DNA from: CAWGXZ01 sp963826695
GTDB lineage: Bacteria; Pseudomonadota; Gammaproteobacteria; Burkholderiales; Burkholderiaceae_C
NCBI GenBank assembly: GCA_963826695.1
Contig: CAWGXZ010000001.1
Location: 186,001-250,000 of the forward strand
Length of the DNA: 64,000 nucleotides
Reading direction: 5' to 3'
Position numbers and translations under genes: made by a program. Positions 1 to 10,593 of the stretch are shown one piece after another. Each line of letters opens with the position of its first letter. Positions within the stretch are counted from its first letter, which is position 1. The notes under the pieces were generated by a model. That model was not told the origin of the DNA. It saw only the letters and a list, made by a program, of their open reading frames with translations, and made no database searches.

Positions 1-581
1 GGCGCCGACAAGGCCGGCGTCGCGGTCACCGACCGCGGCTTCATCGAGGTCGACAAGCAGATGCGCACCAACGTGCCGCACATCTTCGCGATCGGCGACA
101 TCGTCGGCCAGCCGATGCTGGCGCACAAGGCGGTGCACGAGGCGCACGTGGCGGCCGAGGTGGCGCATGGCGAGGCGGCGTATCTTCGACGCGCGGCAGA
201 TTCCGTCGGTCGCCTACACCGACCCCGAAGTCGCCTGGGCCGGCAAGACCGAGGAGCAGTGCAAGGCCGAAGGCATCAAGTATCGGCAAGGCGGTGTTCC
301 CGTGGGCCGCGTCGGGGCGGGCCATCGCCAACGGCCGCGACGAAGGCTTCACCAAGCTGATCTTCGACGAGGCGACGCACCGGGTGATCGGCGGCGGCAT
401 CGTCGGCACGCACGCCGGCGACCTGATCAGCGAGGTCTGCCTGGCGGTCGAGATGGGCTGCGAGCCGACCGACATCGGCAAGACGATCCATCCGCATCCG
501 ACGCTGGGCGAATCGATCGGCATGGCCGCCGAGCTGTTCGAGGGCGTCTGCACCGACCTGCCGCCGGCGAAGAAGAAGTAG
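1..581 (+). pseudogene. lpdA: Dihydrolipoyl dehydrogenase (E3), C-terminal part, frameshifted
   Basis: C-terminal 193 codons of the FAD flavoprotein that reoxidises lipoyl groups in 2-oxoacid dehydrogenase complexes; the 5' end lies outside the window. The FAD-binding stretch FAIGDIVGQPMLAHKA and the dimerisation domain with the catalytic HPHPTLGES segment (His-Glu pair) are both present. The frame is broken twice by one extra base: a C near 184 (between TAT and TTCGAC) and a G near 293 (GGCgGTG). Removing both restores an uninterrupted, well-conserved protein ending LPPAKKK. There is no substitution decay, so a sequencing or assembly error near a contig edge is as likely as a real pseudogene. 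maeB follows 65 bp downstream. Confidence 0.85.
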
Positions 582-646
582 CCCGCAGGCGGCGCCCGCC
601 GCCCAGCCGACCGGGATCCGGTCGAACCAGAACAACAGGAGACCCC

Positions 647-2949
647 ATGAGCGATACGCTGCGCGAAGCCGCCCTCGACTACCACCGCTATCCGACGCCG
701 GGCAAGATCTCGGTCACGCCGACCAAGGCCATGGCCACCGCAGCGCGACCTGTCGCTGGCCTACTCGCCCGGCGTCGCCGACGCCTGCATGGCGATCGCC
801 GACGACCCGCGCGAGGCCGGCAACCTGACCGCGCGCAGCAACCTCGTCGCCGTGATCACCAACGGCACCGCGGTGCTCGGCCTCGGCAACATCGGCCCGC
901 TGGCGTCCAAGCCGGTGATGGAAGGCAAGGGCTGCCTGTTCAAGAAGTTCGCCGGCATCGACGTGTTCGACATCGAGCTCGCCGAGAACGACCCCGACGC
1001 GCTGATCGACACCATCGCCCGCATGGAGCCGACCTTCGGCGGCATCAACCTCGAGGACATCAAGGCGCCCGAGTGCTTCTACATCGAGACGCAAGCTGCG
1101 CGAGCGGATGAAGATTCCGGTCTTCCACGACGACCAGCACGGCACCGCCATCGTCGCCGCGGCGGCGATCCTCAACGCGCTTGCAGCACGTCGGCAAGGA
1201 CATCGCCGAGGTCAAGCTGGTGGCCTCGGGCGCCGGCGCCGCCGCGCTGGCCTGCCTCGACCTCGCGGTGAGCCTGGGACTGAAGCTCGAGAACATCCTC
1301 GTCACCGACACCAAGGGCGTGGTCTACCTCGGCCGCACCGAGGGCATGGACCCGAACAAGGCGCGCTACGCCCGCGACACCCCGGCGCGCACGCTCGGCG
1401 AGGTGATCGCCGGCGCCGACGTCTTCCTCGGCCTCTCGGCGGGCGGCGTGCTCAAGCCCGACATGGTCGCGGCGATGGCACGCGATCCGATCATCCTGGC
1501 GATGGCCAACCCGACCCCGGAAATCATGCCCGAGGAGGCGCTGGCGGTCCGGCCCGACGCGGTCATCGGCACCGGCCGCTCGGACTATCCGAACCAGGTC
1601 AACAACGTGCTGTGCTTTCCGTTCATCTTCCGCGGCGCGCTCGACACCGGCGCGACGACGATCAACGAGGCGATGAAACTGGCTGCGGTGCGCGCCATCG
1701 CCGAGCTGACGCATGCCGAAATTCCGGAGGTGGTGGCCGCCGGCCTACGGCGCGCGCGGCCTGCGCTTCGGCCGCGACTACCTGATTCCGAAGCCGTTCG
1801 ACCCGCGCCTGATCGAAGTGGTGGCGCCGGCGGTGGCGAAGGCGGCGATGGACAGCGGCGTGGCGACGCGGCCGATCGACGACATGACGGCCTACCGGCA
1901 AAAGCTGTCGGAGTTCGTCTACCAGTCCGGCAGCAGCATGCAGCCGCTGTTCGCCGCCGCAAAGAGCGCGCCGCGGCGCGTGGTCTACGCCGAGGGCGAG
2001 GACGAGCGCGTGCTGCGTGCGGCGCAGGTCGTGGTCGACGAAGGTCTCGCGCGGCCGATGCTGCTCGGCCGGCCCGAGGTGATCGCCGACCACATCGCCG
2101 AATACGGCCTGCGGCTGGCGCCGGGTCAGAACTGCGACGTCGTCGACCTCCAGGACCCGACGGTGTACGGCGACGCGGCGGACGCCTACTTCGAGCTGCG
2201 CCGGCGCGACGGCGTTTCACGCAGCGCCGCCCGCGTCGAGATGCGCAGCCGCAGCACCTTGCTTGCCGCGATGCTGGTACGGCAGGGCCAGGCCGACGCG
2301 ATGCTCTGCGGCACCTTCGGCAACTATGCCGATCACCTGCGCCATGTTCGCGACGTGATCGGGCTTCGCGCCGGCAGCCGGACGTTCGCAGCGATGCAGA
2401 TGCTGATGCTGCCCGGGCGCCAGCTGTTCATCTGCGATACCCACGTCAACCGCGACCCCACGGCCGAACAGGTGGCCGAGATCGCCTTGATGGCCGCGGA
2501 AGAAGTGCGCCGCTTCGGCGTGACGCCGAGCGTGGCGCTGCTGTCGCATTCGAGCTTCGGCGGCTCGGACGCGCCGTCGGCGGTGAAGATGCGCGCAGGC
2601 GCTGGCGATCGTCAAGGCAGCCGACCCGCAGCTCGCCGTCGAAGGCGAGATGCGCGGCGACGCGGCGCTGTCGAAGACGATCCTCGACAGCGAGTTTCCC
2701 GACTCGGGCCTGAGCGTCGAGGCCAACGTGCTGGTGATGCCCAACGTCGACGCCGCCAACATCTCCTACAACCTGCTGCGCATTGCCGCGGGCAACGGCA
2801 TCACCGTCGGCGGCATCCTGCTCGGTGCGGCGCAGCCGGTGCATGTCCTGACGCCCTCGGCCACCGTGCGCCGCATCGTCAACATGACGGCGCTGGCGGT
2901 CGTCGATGCCGGCTCCGAGCGCGCCGCCTTCGCGCAGGCCGCCGGCTGA
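647..2949 (+). pseudogene. maeB: NADP-dependent malic enzyme with phosphotransacetylase-like domain, frameshifted
   Basis: Decarboxylates malate to pyruvate with reduction of NADP. The corrected length is 765 aa, usual for MaeB: malic enzyme N-domain (about 1-160), NAD(P)-binding domain (about 165-420, with VASGAGAAALACLDL) and a phosphotransacetylase-like tail (about 430-765). Catalytic-core stretches such as IPVFHDDQHGTAI and ILAMANPTPEI are intact. The frame is broken five times, always by one extra base: G740, C1092, T about 1182, G1742 and G2595. Deleting these gives exactly 766 codons. ATG at 647 follows an AACAGGAGACCCC ribosome site. Supplies pyruvate to the dehydrogenase complex whose E3 gene precedes it, from malate imported by DctA downstream. 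Confidence 0.88.
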
Positions 2950-3023
2950 GCCGGCGAATGCACACCTTGCGGTGACTCCAGGCCGGCTTCCGCCCGCCCC
3001 AATCGACCCCCGAAGGAACCTCC

Positions 3024-4367
3024 ATGGACCAGCAACCCGTCTCCAAGCCGTTCTACAAGTCGCTGTACTTCCAGGTCATCACCGCGATCGTGCTCGGCGT
3101 GCTGCTCGGCCACTTCTGGCCCGAGACCGGCGCGGCGATGAAGCCGCTGGGCGATGGCTTCATCAAGCTGATCAAGATGATCATCGCGCCGATCATCTTC
3201 TGCACCGTCGTCGTCGGCATCGCCGGCATGGAGGACATGAAGAAGGTCGGCAAGACCGGCGGCCTGGCGCTGCTGTACTTCGAGATCGTCAGCAGCGTCG
3301 CGCTGATCGTCGGCCTGCTGATCATCAACATCGTCAAGCCGGGCGTCGGCATGAACATCGACGCCAGCACGCTCGACACCAAGGGCATCGCCGCCTACAC
3401 CAAGCCGGGGCAGATGGCCAGCACGACCGACTTCCTGCTCAACGTCATTCCGAGCACGGTGGTCGATGCGTTCGCCAAGGGCGAGATCCTGCAGGTGCTG
3501 CTGTTCGCGGTGCTGTTCGGCTTCGCGCTGCACAAGTTCGGCGGCCGCGGCACGCTGGTGTTCGACTTCATCGAGAAGTTCTCGCACGTGCTGTTCGTCA
3601 TCGTCGGCTACATCATGAAGGTGGCGCCGATCGGTGCCTTCGGCGCCATGGCCTTCACCATCGGCAAGTACGGCGTGGCCTCGCTGCTGCAGCTCGGCGC
3701 GCTGATGGCCACCTTCTACGCCACCTGCCTGTTCTTCATCTTCGTCGTTCTCGGCAGCATCGCCCGCGTGCACGGCTTCTCGATCTGGAAGTTCATCAAG
3801 TACATCAAGGAGGAACTGCTGATCGTGCTCGGCACGTCGTCGTCCGAATCGGTGCTGCCGCGGATGATGGCCAAGCTGGAGAACCTGGGCGCGCGCAAAT
3901 CGGTGGTCGGCCTGGTGATCCCGACCGGCTACTCGTTCAACCTCGACGGCACCTCGATCTACCTGACGATGGCCGCGGTTTTCATCGCCCAGGCGACGAA
4001 CACGCCGATGACGCTGACCCAGCAGCTGACGCTGCTGCTGGTGCTGCTGCTGACGTCGAAGGGTGCGGCCGGCGTCACCGGCAGCGGCTTCATCGTGCTG
4101 GCGGCGACGCTCTCGGCGGTCGGCAACGTGCCGGTTGCGGGGCTGGCGCTGATCCTCGGCATCGACCGCTTCATGTCCGAGGCGCGCGCGCTGACCAACC
4201 TGATCGGCAACGGCGTGGCGACGGTGGTGGTCGCCAAGTGGACCGGCGACCTCGACACCGAACGCATGCACCGCCGCCTGAACAACGAGACCGACAGGGA
4301 AGCCGACGAACCCGAGGAGGTGCTCGACGCCACCCAAGCGCACATGCCGGTGCAGCCCGCGCGTTGA
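3024..4367 (+). CDS. dctA: C4-dicarboxylate:cation symporter DctA
   Basis: Inner-membrane symporter of the DAACS/glutamate-transporter fold that imports succinate, fumarate and malate. 447 aa, typical length. Hydrophobic helices run throughout. Family signatures visible are the serine-rich hairpin LGTSSSESVLPRMM (about 270-283) and the substrate/cation-binding PTGYSFNLDGTSIYL (about 295-309), followed by SKGAAGVTGSGF. ATG 3024 has AAGGAACC eight bases upstream. The 74-bp gap after maeB shows no convincing sigma-54 -24/-12 element, although DctB/DctD lie downstream. Confidence 0.95.
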   Translation: MDQQPVSKPFYKSLYFQVITAIVLGVLLGHFWPETGAAMKPLGDGFIKLIKMIIAPIIFCTVVVGIAGMEDMKKVGKTGGLALLYFEIVSSVALIVGLLIINIVKPGVGMNIDASTLDTKGIAAYTKPGQMASTTDFLLNVIPSTVVDAFAKGEILQVLLFAVLFGFALHKFGGRGTLVFDFIEKFSHVLFVIVGYIMKVAPIGAFGAMAFTIGKYGVASLLQLGALMATFYATCLFFIFVVLGSIARVHGFSIWKFIKYIKEELLIVLGTSSSESVLPRMMAKLENLGARKSVVGLVIPTGYSFNLDGTSIYLTMAAVFIAQATNTPMTLTQQLTLLLVLLLTSKGAAGVTGSGFIVLAATLSAVGNVPVAGLALILGIDRFMSEARALTNLIGNGVATVVVAKWTGDLDTERMHRRLNNETDREADEPEEVLDATQAHMPVQPAR

Positions 4368-4377
4368 GCGGCGTCGG

Positions 4378-5724
4378 ATGACGAACCGCATGCGCATGCC
4401 GGGGTCGCTGCACCGGATCGTCGTCGTCGGCGGCGGCGCGGGGGGCCTGGAACTCGCCACCCGCCTGGGCGACACGCTGGGCAGGCGCGGCCGTGCCCAC
4501 GTGACCCTGATCGACAAGAACCGCACCCACATCTGGAAGCCGAAGCTGCACGAGATCGCCTCGGGCAGCATGGACCTGGGTGCCCACGAGGTGGATTACC
4601 TGGCGCAGGCGCACTGGCACCACTTCCAGTTCCGCATCGGCGAAATGAAGGCGCTCGACCGCGAGCGGCGCGAGATCCGCCTGGCGCCGTATGTCGACCG
4701 CGAAGGCCGCGAGGTCACGCCGGACCGCGTGTTCGGCTACGACACGCTGGTGCTGGCGCTCGGCAGCCTGAGCAACGACTTCGGCACGCCCGGCGTGGCC
4801 GAGCATGCGCTCAAGCTCGAGTCGAAGGACGATGCGCAGCGCTTTCATTCGCGGCTGGTGAATTCCTTCATCCGGGCGCATGCGCAAGCCGGCGCCCTGC
4901 GACCCGACCAGTTGCACGTGGCGATCATCGGCGCCGGCGCCACCGGCGTCGAACTGGCGGCCGAGCTGCACCACACGGCGCGCCAGGTGGTGGCCTTCGG
5001 CCTCGACCGGATCGACGCCGAAAAGGACATCCAGATCAGCCTGATCGAGGCCGCCGACCGGGTTCTGCCCGCGCTTCCGCCGAGGATGTCGCAGGCGGTC
5101 CTCGACCTGCTGCGCAGGCTCGGCGTCGATGTGCACACCTCGTCGAAGGTGGCGGCGGTGCAGGCCGACGGCGTGCGGCTCGCCGACGGCCGCCTGCTGC
5201 CGTCCGAGCTGGTGGTGTGGGCGGCCGGCGTCAAGGCCGCCGATTTCCTGCAGGGGATCGCCGGGCTGGAGAGCAACCGCGCGAACCAGCTGGTGGTCAG
5301 GCCGACGCTGCAGACGACACGCGACGACGACATCTTCGCGCTCGGCGACTGCGCCGCCTGTGCCTGGCCCGAAGCCAACGGCGGCAAGGGCGGCTGGGTA
5401 CCGCCGCGCGCCCAGGCCGCGCACCAGCAGGCCTCGCACGTCGCGGCGCAGATCGGCCGCCGGCTGGCCGCAAAGGCGTTGCGGCCGTACCGCTACCGCG
5501 ACTTCGGCTCGCTGGTGTCGCTGGGCGAATTCAGCACCGTCGGCAACATGCTGGGCGGCCCGGTCGGTGGCAGCCTGATGATCGAGGGCGCGATTGCGCG
5601 ACTGATGTACGAGTCGCTCTACAAGATGCACGAGGTGGCGCTGCACGGGGTGGCGAAGACCACCCTCGAAACGCTGGCGCGCCTGATCACCCGGCGTACC
5701 GAGCCCCACGTCAAGCTGCACTGA
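4378..5724 (+). CDS. ndh: Type II NADH dehydrogenase (NDH-2)
   Basis: 448-aa single-subunit, non-proton-pumping NADH:quinone oxidoreductase at the inner membrane face. N-terminal FAD fold with RIVVVGGGAGGLELA (about 13-27), second Rossmann motif VAIIGAGATGVELAAEL (about 180-196, NADH), and a C-terminal FAD motif DDIFALGDCAAC (about 317-328). The C-terminal amphipathic region may anchor to the membrane. It starts 10 bp after dctA and ends 2 bp before the earliest possible dctB start, so it sits inside the dct operon. This is an unusual position that suggests reoxidation of NADH generated from imported dicarboxylates. Sulfide:quinone reductase is a structural relative but fits less well. Confidence 0.9.
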   Translation: MTNRMRMPGSLHRIVVVGGGAGGLELATRLGDTLGRRGRAHVTLIDKNRTHIWKPKLHEIASGSMDLGAHEVDYLAQAHWHHFQFRIGEMKALDRERREIRLAPYVDREGREVTPDRVFGYDTLVLALGSLSNDFGTPGVAEHALKLESKDDAQRFHSRLVNSFIRAHAQAGALRPDQLHVAIIGAGATGVELAAELHHTARQVVAFGLDRIDAEKDIQISLIEAADRVLPALPPRMSQAVLDLLRRLGVDVHTSSKVAAVQADGVRLADGRLLPSELVVWAAGVKAADFLQGIAGLESNRANQLVVRPTLQTTRDDDIFALGDCAACAWPEANGGKGGWVPPRAQAAHQQASHVAAQIGRRLAAKALRPYRYRDFGSLVSLGEFSTVGNMLGGPVGGSLMIEGAIARLMYESLYKMHEVALHGVAKTTLETLARLITRRTEPHVKLH

Positions 5725-5810
5725 CGATGCGGGAACCCGCCGGACGCGTGTCCGGTGACCCAGGCAACGCTCCACATGCGGTGCCGCGCGAGTTGTGCGA
5801 ACCTCGGGAC

Positions 5811-7625
5811 ATGACATTCGCCGAGACCGGGCCCGGTGCGGGCACCAGGCGGTCGGCGCGACGCCGGTGGCATGCGCCGCTTCGCTGGTTCGCCGCCCTG
5901 GGCCTGCTTGCCGCTGCCGCCGTGGCCGGCCATGAAGCCGCCCGGCAGACCGGCCTCTCGCGCCTGCGCGAGGCCGCAGGCTACCGCCTCGACATGCTGG
6001 TCACCAGCCTGGATGCCGACCTGCTGCGCTTCGACTACCTGCCGGCGCTGCTGGAGATGACGCCGCTGGTGCCGGCGATGCTGGATGCGCCGGACGACGC
6101 CGCGCTGCGCGACGGCGTCAATCGCTACCTCGGCGGCGTCAATGCCGCCGCGGGTGCCGAGATGCTCTACGTGCTGGACGCGGCGGGGCGTTCGCTGGCG
6201 GCGTCCGACTGGGACCAGCCCGGCACCACCATCGGCCAGGATTATTCGTTCCGGCCCTACACCATCGACGCCATCCAGAGCGGCCGCGGCCGCTTCTACG
6301 GCGTCGGCATCACCAGCCACAAGCCGGGCTACTACCTCTCCTATGCGCTGCGCGATGGCGGGCGGCTGCGCGGCGTCGTCACCGCCAAGGTGAACATCGA
6401 GAAGGCCGAGCACGAATGGCGCAAGCTGCCCGGCGGCGTCGTCCTGGTCGACGAGCGTGGCGTCGTCATTCTGGCGACGCGCGACGACATGCGCTACCGG
6501 CCGCTCGAGCCGCTGAGTGCGAGCGCGCGCGCCGAGACGCTGCGCGGCCGGCCGTACGGCGACGCGCCGCTCGCGCCGCTCGACTGGCAGGTCACGAGCA
6601 CCCTGGGCGCCGACGCGCAACTGGTGACGCTCGAAGGCCGCGACCGACTCGCGTCGACACGCAACCTGCGGCAGGCGCCATGGCGGGTGGTGGTGCTCGA
6701 CGACCTCGCCCCCTTGCGCCTGACCGCGCGCTATGCGGCCATGACGGCCAGCCTGGCGATGGCCGTGCTGCTGCTGGTTGCGGTGACGCTGTTGCAGCGC
6801 CGGCGCGCGCTGCGCCAGAAGCTGGCGACCCGGGCGGCGTTGCAGGCGGCGCACGACAACCTGGAGTCGACGGTGGTGGCGCGCACCGCCGAGCTGCGCG
6901 CCGCCCAGCACGAGCTGGTGCATGCCGGCAAGATGGCGGCACTCGGGCAGATGTCGGCGGTGATGGTGCACGAGCTGAACCAGCCGCTGACGGCGCTGCG
7001 AACGCTCTCCGACAGCGCCGCCATCCTGCTGGAGCAGGAGCGGCGCGACGAGGTCCACGACAACCTGCTGCGGATCACCCGCATGGTCGACCGGCTCTCG
7101 CGCCTGACCTCGCAGCTGAAGACCTTCGCCCACAAGAGCGAGGCCCCGTCGACCTGCGTTCCACTCGTTCGTTGCGTGGCCGACGCAAGGGTCACGGTCG
7201 CTGCCGAGCTGGCGGCCCACGAGATCGCTTTCGAGGTCGACGTGCAGCCGGCGGACCTGAGCGTGGTTGCCGACGAGGCCACCGTGGGCAGCCTGCTCGT
7301 CAACCTGCTGCGCAACGCCATCGACGCCATGCACGGTGCGCCGCAGCGGCGCCTTCGGGTCACCGCGCGGTTGCAGCCCGCCGGCGGCGACCGCCGCGTC
7401 GTGCTGACGGTCACCGACACCGGCCCGGGCATCCGGGCCGACATCCTGGGGCGGCTGTTCGAGCCGTTCGTCACCAGCAAGCCCGCCGGGGCCGGGCTGG
7501 GACTCGGCCTGGTCATCGCGGCGCAGCTGGCCCGCGGTGTCGGTGGCCGCATCCATGCCGACAATCGCCCCGAGGGTGGCGCCTGCTTCACGGTCGAGCT
7601 GCCCGCCGCCTACCACAAGGAGTGA
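5811..7625 (+). CDS. dctB: C4-dicarboxylate sensor histidine kinase DctB
   Basis: 604 aa from ATG 5811; ATG 5727, two bases after ndh, is an alternative adding 28 residues. Architecture: short cytoplasmic arm RRSARRRWH, TM1 (about 25-40), periplasmic double-PDC/Cache sensor (about 45-300, with DYSFRPYTIDAI and RGRFYGVGITSHKPGYYLS, typical of DctB dicarboxylate binding), TM2 (about 307-325), a coiled linker, then a histidine kinase with H-box VMVHELNQPLTALR, N-box LLRNAIDAM, and G-boxes DTGPGIR and GAGLGLGLVIA. Phosphorylates DctD. Followed by dctD after 7 bp. Confidence 0.93.
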   Translation: MTFAETGPGAGTRRSARRRWHAPLRWFAALGLLAAAAVAGHEAARQTGLSRLREAAGYRLDMLVTSLDADLLRFDYLPALLEMTPLVPAMLDAPDDAALRDGVNRYLGGVNAAAGAEMLYVLDAAGRSLAASDWDQPGTTIGQDYSFRPYTIDAIQSGRGRFYGVGITSHKPGYYLSYALRDGGRLRGVVTAKVNIEKAEHEWRKLPGGVVLVDERGVVILATRDDMRYRPLEPLSASARAETLRGRPYGDAPLAPLDWQVTSTLGADAQLVTLEGRDRLASTRNLRQAPWRVVVLDDLAPLRLTARYAAMTASLAMAVLLLVAVTLLQRRRALRQKLATRAALQAAHDNLESTVVARTAELRAAQHELVHAGKMAALGQMSAVMVHELNQPLTALRTLSDSAAILLEQERRDEVHDNLLRITRMVDRLSRLTSQLKTFAHKSEAPSTCVPLVRCVADARVTVAAELAAHEIAFEVDVQPADLSVVADEATVGSLLVNLLRNAIDAMHGAPQRRLRVTARLQPAGGDRRVVLTVTDTGPGIRADILGRLFEPFVTSKPAGAGLGLGLVIAAQLARGVGGRIHADNRPEGGACFTVELPAAYHKE

Positions 7626-7632
7626 GGACGAC

Positions 7633-8994
<1,362 letters not shown>

Positions 8995-9269
8995 CGCCGC
9001 GCCGGCACGCTGGCGCGTCGGCGCCGGTTGGTTGCAACGAGCGATCGAGCAGCGCGCGTTTTATGCAGCGATCGCCTGCATGACGTCGTTTACCGCCCTG
9101 CCCCGCATCAGCCAGTGACCGCCGTCGACGAAGCGGCCCTCGACGCCATAGCAGTCGTCGTCGATGGTGCCGGTAAGCGGTGGGCGGGACTCAGCGACCG
9201 CGAGTGGCTGGTCAGGATCTCGCGGTGCGCGTACTGGATCTCGATGAGGAGTTCCACGGCCGCGGCGGG
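8995..9269. other. Non-annotated stretch with a possible short minus-strand reading frame
   Basis: Between dctD and the 40-aa ORF. The minus strand has two overlapping short frames: one beginning at a GTG near 9256 (reads VELLIEIQYAHREI) and one ending at TAA 9061 (ends NDVMQAIAA). They could be one frameshifted gene or nothing. No family recognised. Confidence 0.3.
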
Positions 9270-9392
9270 TCAGTGAGCGCTGCGCGACACGAGGCGCGCA
9301 ATCCACAGTGCTGCATCGGCGGCCCACGCCGCACCGCGGGGCATCGGTGCAGCGGGGGAGACGAACACCTTGATGGTTTGCTGGCTGGACAT
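9270..9392 (-). CDS. 40-aa hypothetical protein
   Basis: Short ORF starting MSSQQTIKVFVSPAAP and ending LVSRSAH. The start is supported by an AAAGAGGAAG ribosome site 6-8 bases upstream of ATG 9392. A perfect TAGGG-TTTT-CCCTA palindrome lies 52-65 bases upstream of the start, where a regulator would bind. No family recognised; no cysteines or clear signal peptide. The good ribosome site plus operator-like palindrome argue for expression; the small size argues caution. Confidence 0.45.
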   Translation of the reverse strand: MSSQQTIKVFVSPAAPMPRGAAWAADAALWIARLVSRSAH

Positions 9393-9443
9393 GGCTGACT
9401 TCCTCTTTGATGAGGGACCGGTAATGGCCCCGATCCCGCATCA

Positions 9444-9457
9444 TAGGGTTTTCCCTA
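9444..9457. promoter_or_regulatory. TAGGG-TTTT-CCCTA inverted repeat, putative operator
   Basis: Perfect 5-bp inverted repeat around TTTT, upstream of the minus-strand 40-aa ORF. From memory, similar TAGGG-N4-CCCTA sites occur before alcohol and PQQ-dehydrogenase genes in betaproteobacteria under LuxR/NarL-type response regulators; that link is inference only. Confidence 0.4.
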
Positions 9458-9674
9458 GGTCGTAGTAGGCCGAGCTCTCCAATGGGGGTCTTTGCGAGGC
9501 GATCGTGCACGCTCGATCGCCTGCGCCATGAGCTCCTTCGGGCTGCAGCGCGCCGGCCGTGTGTCACGGCAGACAGGGCGTCGCGCCAGGCATGGCTCGG
9601 AAAACGGCCCTCGCGACCAGGTCGGTCACATACCGATGGTGACGGCCGCGGGGGCAGCGGTCACACGGCTGCGG

Positions 9675-9953
9675 TCAGGGCTTCTGCTGGGTTGGTATCT
9701 TGCCGCCGCCGCCAATCACCATCGTGCCGGCGCAAAAGCTCTTGCAGTTGTCGCAGTCCGACGCATTACAGCGCTTTCCGCCTGGGCTCTTGCAGCAGAA
9801 GGACAGCTTTGCAGCCGGTTTGGACGGCGACGCCAATGCAGAGACGGAGGTCCTGCTCGCCTTCGGGTCGGGAGAGCTCGTCGCCTCCACCGCGCTACCG
9901 GCGGTGGAAGCGAAGGCCAGCGACAGCGCCATTGCAAATGCGAAATGTTTCAT
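9675..9953 (-). CDS. Small Cys-rich secreted protein
   Basis: 92 aa from ATG 9953, chosen because it has an AGAGGG site and begins directly with a signal peptide (MKHFAFAMALSLAFASTAGSA). The mature part is a Ser/Pro/Lys linker followed by a compact cysteine cluster FCCKSPGGKRCNASDC, then DNCKSFC (six cysteines in about 23 residues) and a Gly-rich tail. The pattern suggests disulfides or metal binding in the periplasm. No family recognised. Confidence 0.55.
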   Translation of the reverse strand: MKHFAFAMALSLAFASTAGSAVEATSSPDPKASRTSVSALASPSKPAAKLSFCCKSPGGKRCNASDCDNCKSFCAGTMVIGGGGKIPTQQKP

Positions 9954-10177
9954 GAGTGCCCTCTTTGCAAGTTGATAACGGTCCTCGCCGTCCTGCTCAT
10001 GCCACCCCGACATCGGCGGATCGAATCTGCAGCGCCCCGGCTTGGCCGCAGTGTCACCGGGGGCCTGCGAATGAAGCCCCCCTAGTTCGACCTTGGCGCG
10101 GCATGTCGACCCCCGGCGCACAAGCGGCTGGAAAGCCGCATCCTTCGCCTCATAGCTTGTCTATGCCGCCAACGACT

Positions 10178-10420
10178 TCATCGCTCCTCCTGCGCTTCGA
10201 ACCGGTCGAACTTGAAGTCCGGCGGCAGGCGGCCCCGGTACTTGCGCAGCTGCGCCAACAGCTCGGGTCCGCTCGGCACCTTCTGCACAGCGAACGACCG
10301 CCCGCCGTGAACGTGGATCTCGATCTCGTCGCCCGGCTTCAGATCGAGCGCGTCGACCACCGCGGCGGGAAGGCGGACGGCCAGGCTGTTGCCCCACTTC
10401 GCGATTTGCATAGGATCCAT
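10178..10420 (-). CDS. AbrB/MazE-type antitoxin, toxin missing
   Basis: 80-aa SpoVT-AbrB swapped-hairpin DNA-binding protein: MQIAKWGNSLAVRLPAAVVD and LKPGDEIEIH are diagnostic. The C-terminal half (about 50-80) should wrap a toxin. ATG 10420 or ATG 10411 (MQIAK). A second start overlaps the stop as ATGA, the normal antitoxin-toxin junction, but it reads only MKSLAA before TAG at 10161. The partner (a PIN or MazF-type toxin is usual) is therefore absent or reduced to a stub. Confidence 0.8.
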   Translation of the reverse strand: MDPMQIAKWGNSLAVRLPAAVVDALDLKPGDEIEIHVHGGRSFAVQKVPSGPELLAQLRKYRGRLPPDFKFDRFEAQEER

Positions 10421-10593
10421 GATCGACGTGGCTGGATGTATATCTTGGACCGCCGCTGGCGCCTCTGATATGCGCGCTCCCGGCAGTCGCCCCCAGCCTC
10501 GTTACGATCCCGTCCCCGGCGTCGACGCAAGGCCCGGTGAACCCACCGCCACACCGGCACTGCCGCGCGCCGTCGCCCCCGCCCTGCGGCCCC

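Noticed and set aside
2957..2970. ATGCACACCTTGC as a sigma-54 promoter for dctA
   Set aside because: The TTGC half is present but the GG of the -24 box is missing at the required spacing.
2766..4571. 601-aa open frame on the minus strand opposite dctA
   Set aside because: Shadow of GC-biased third positions; composition is His/Arg/Asp-rich nonsense and no motif appears, while dctA on the other strand is certain.
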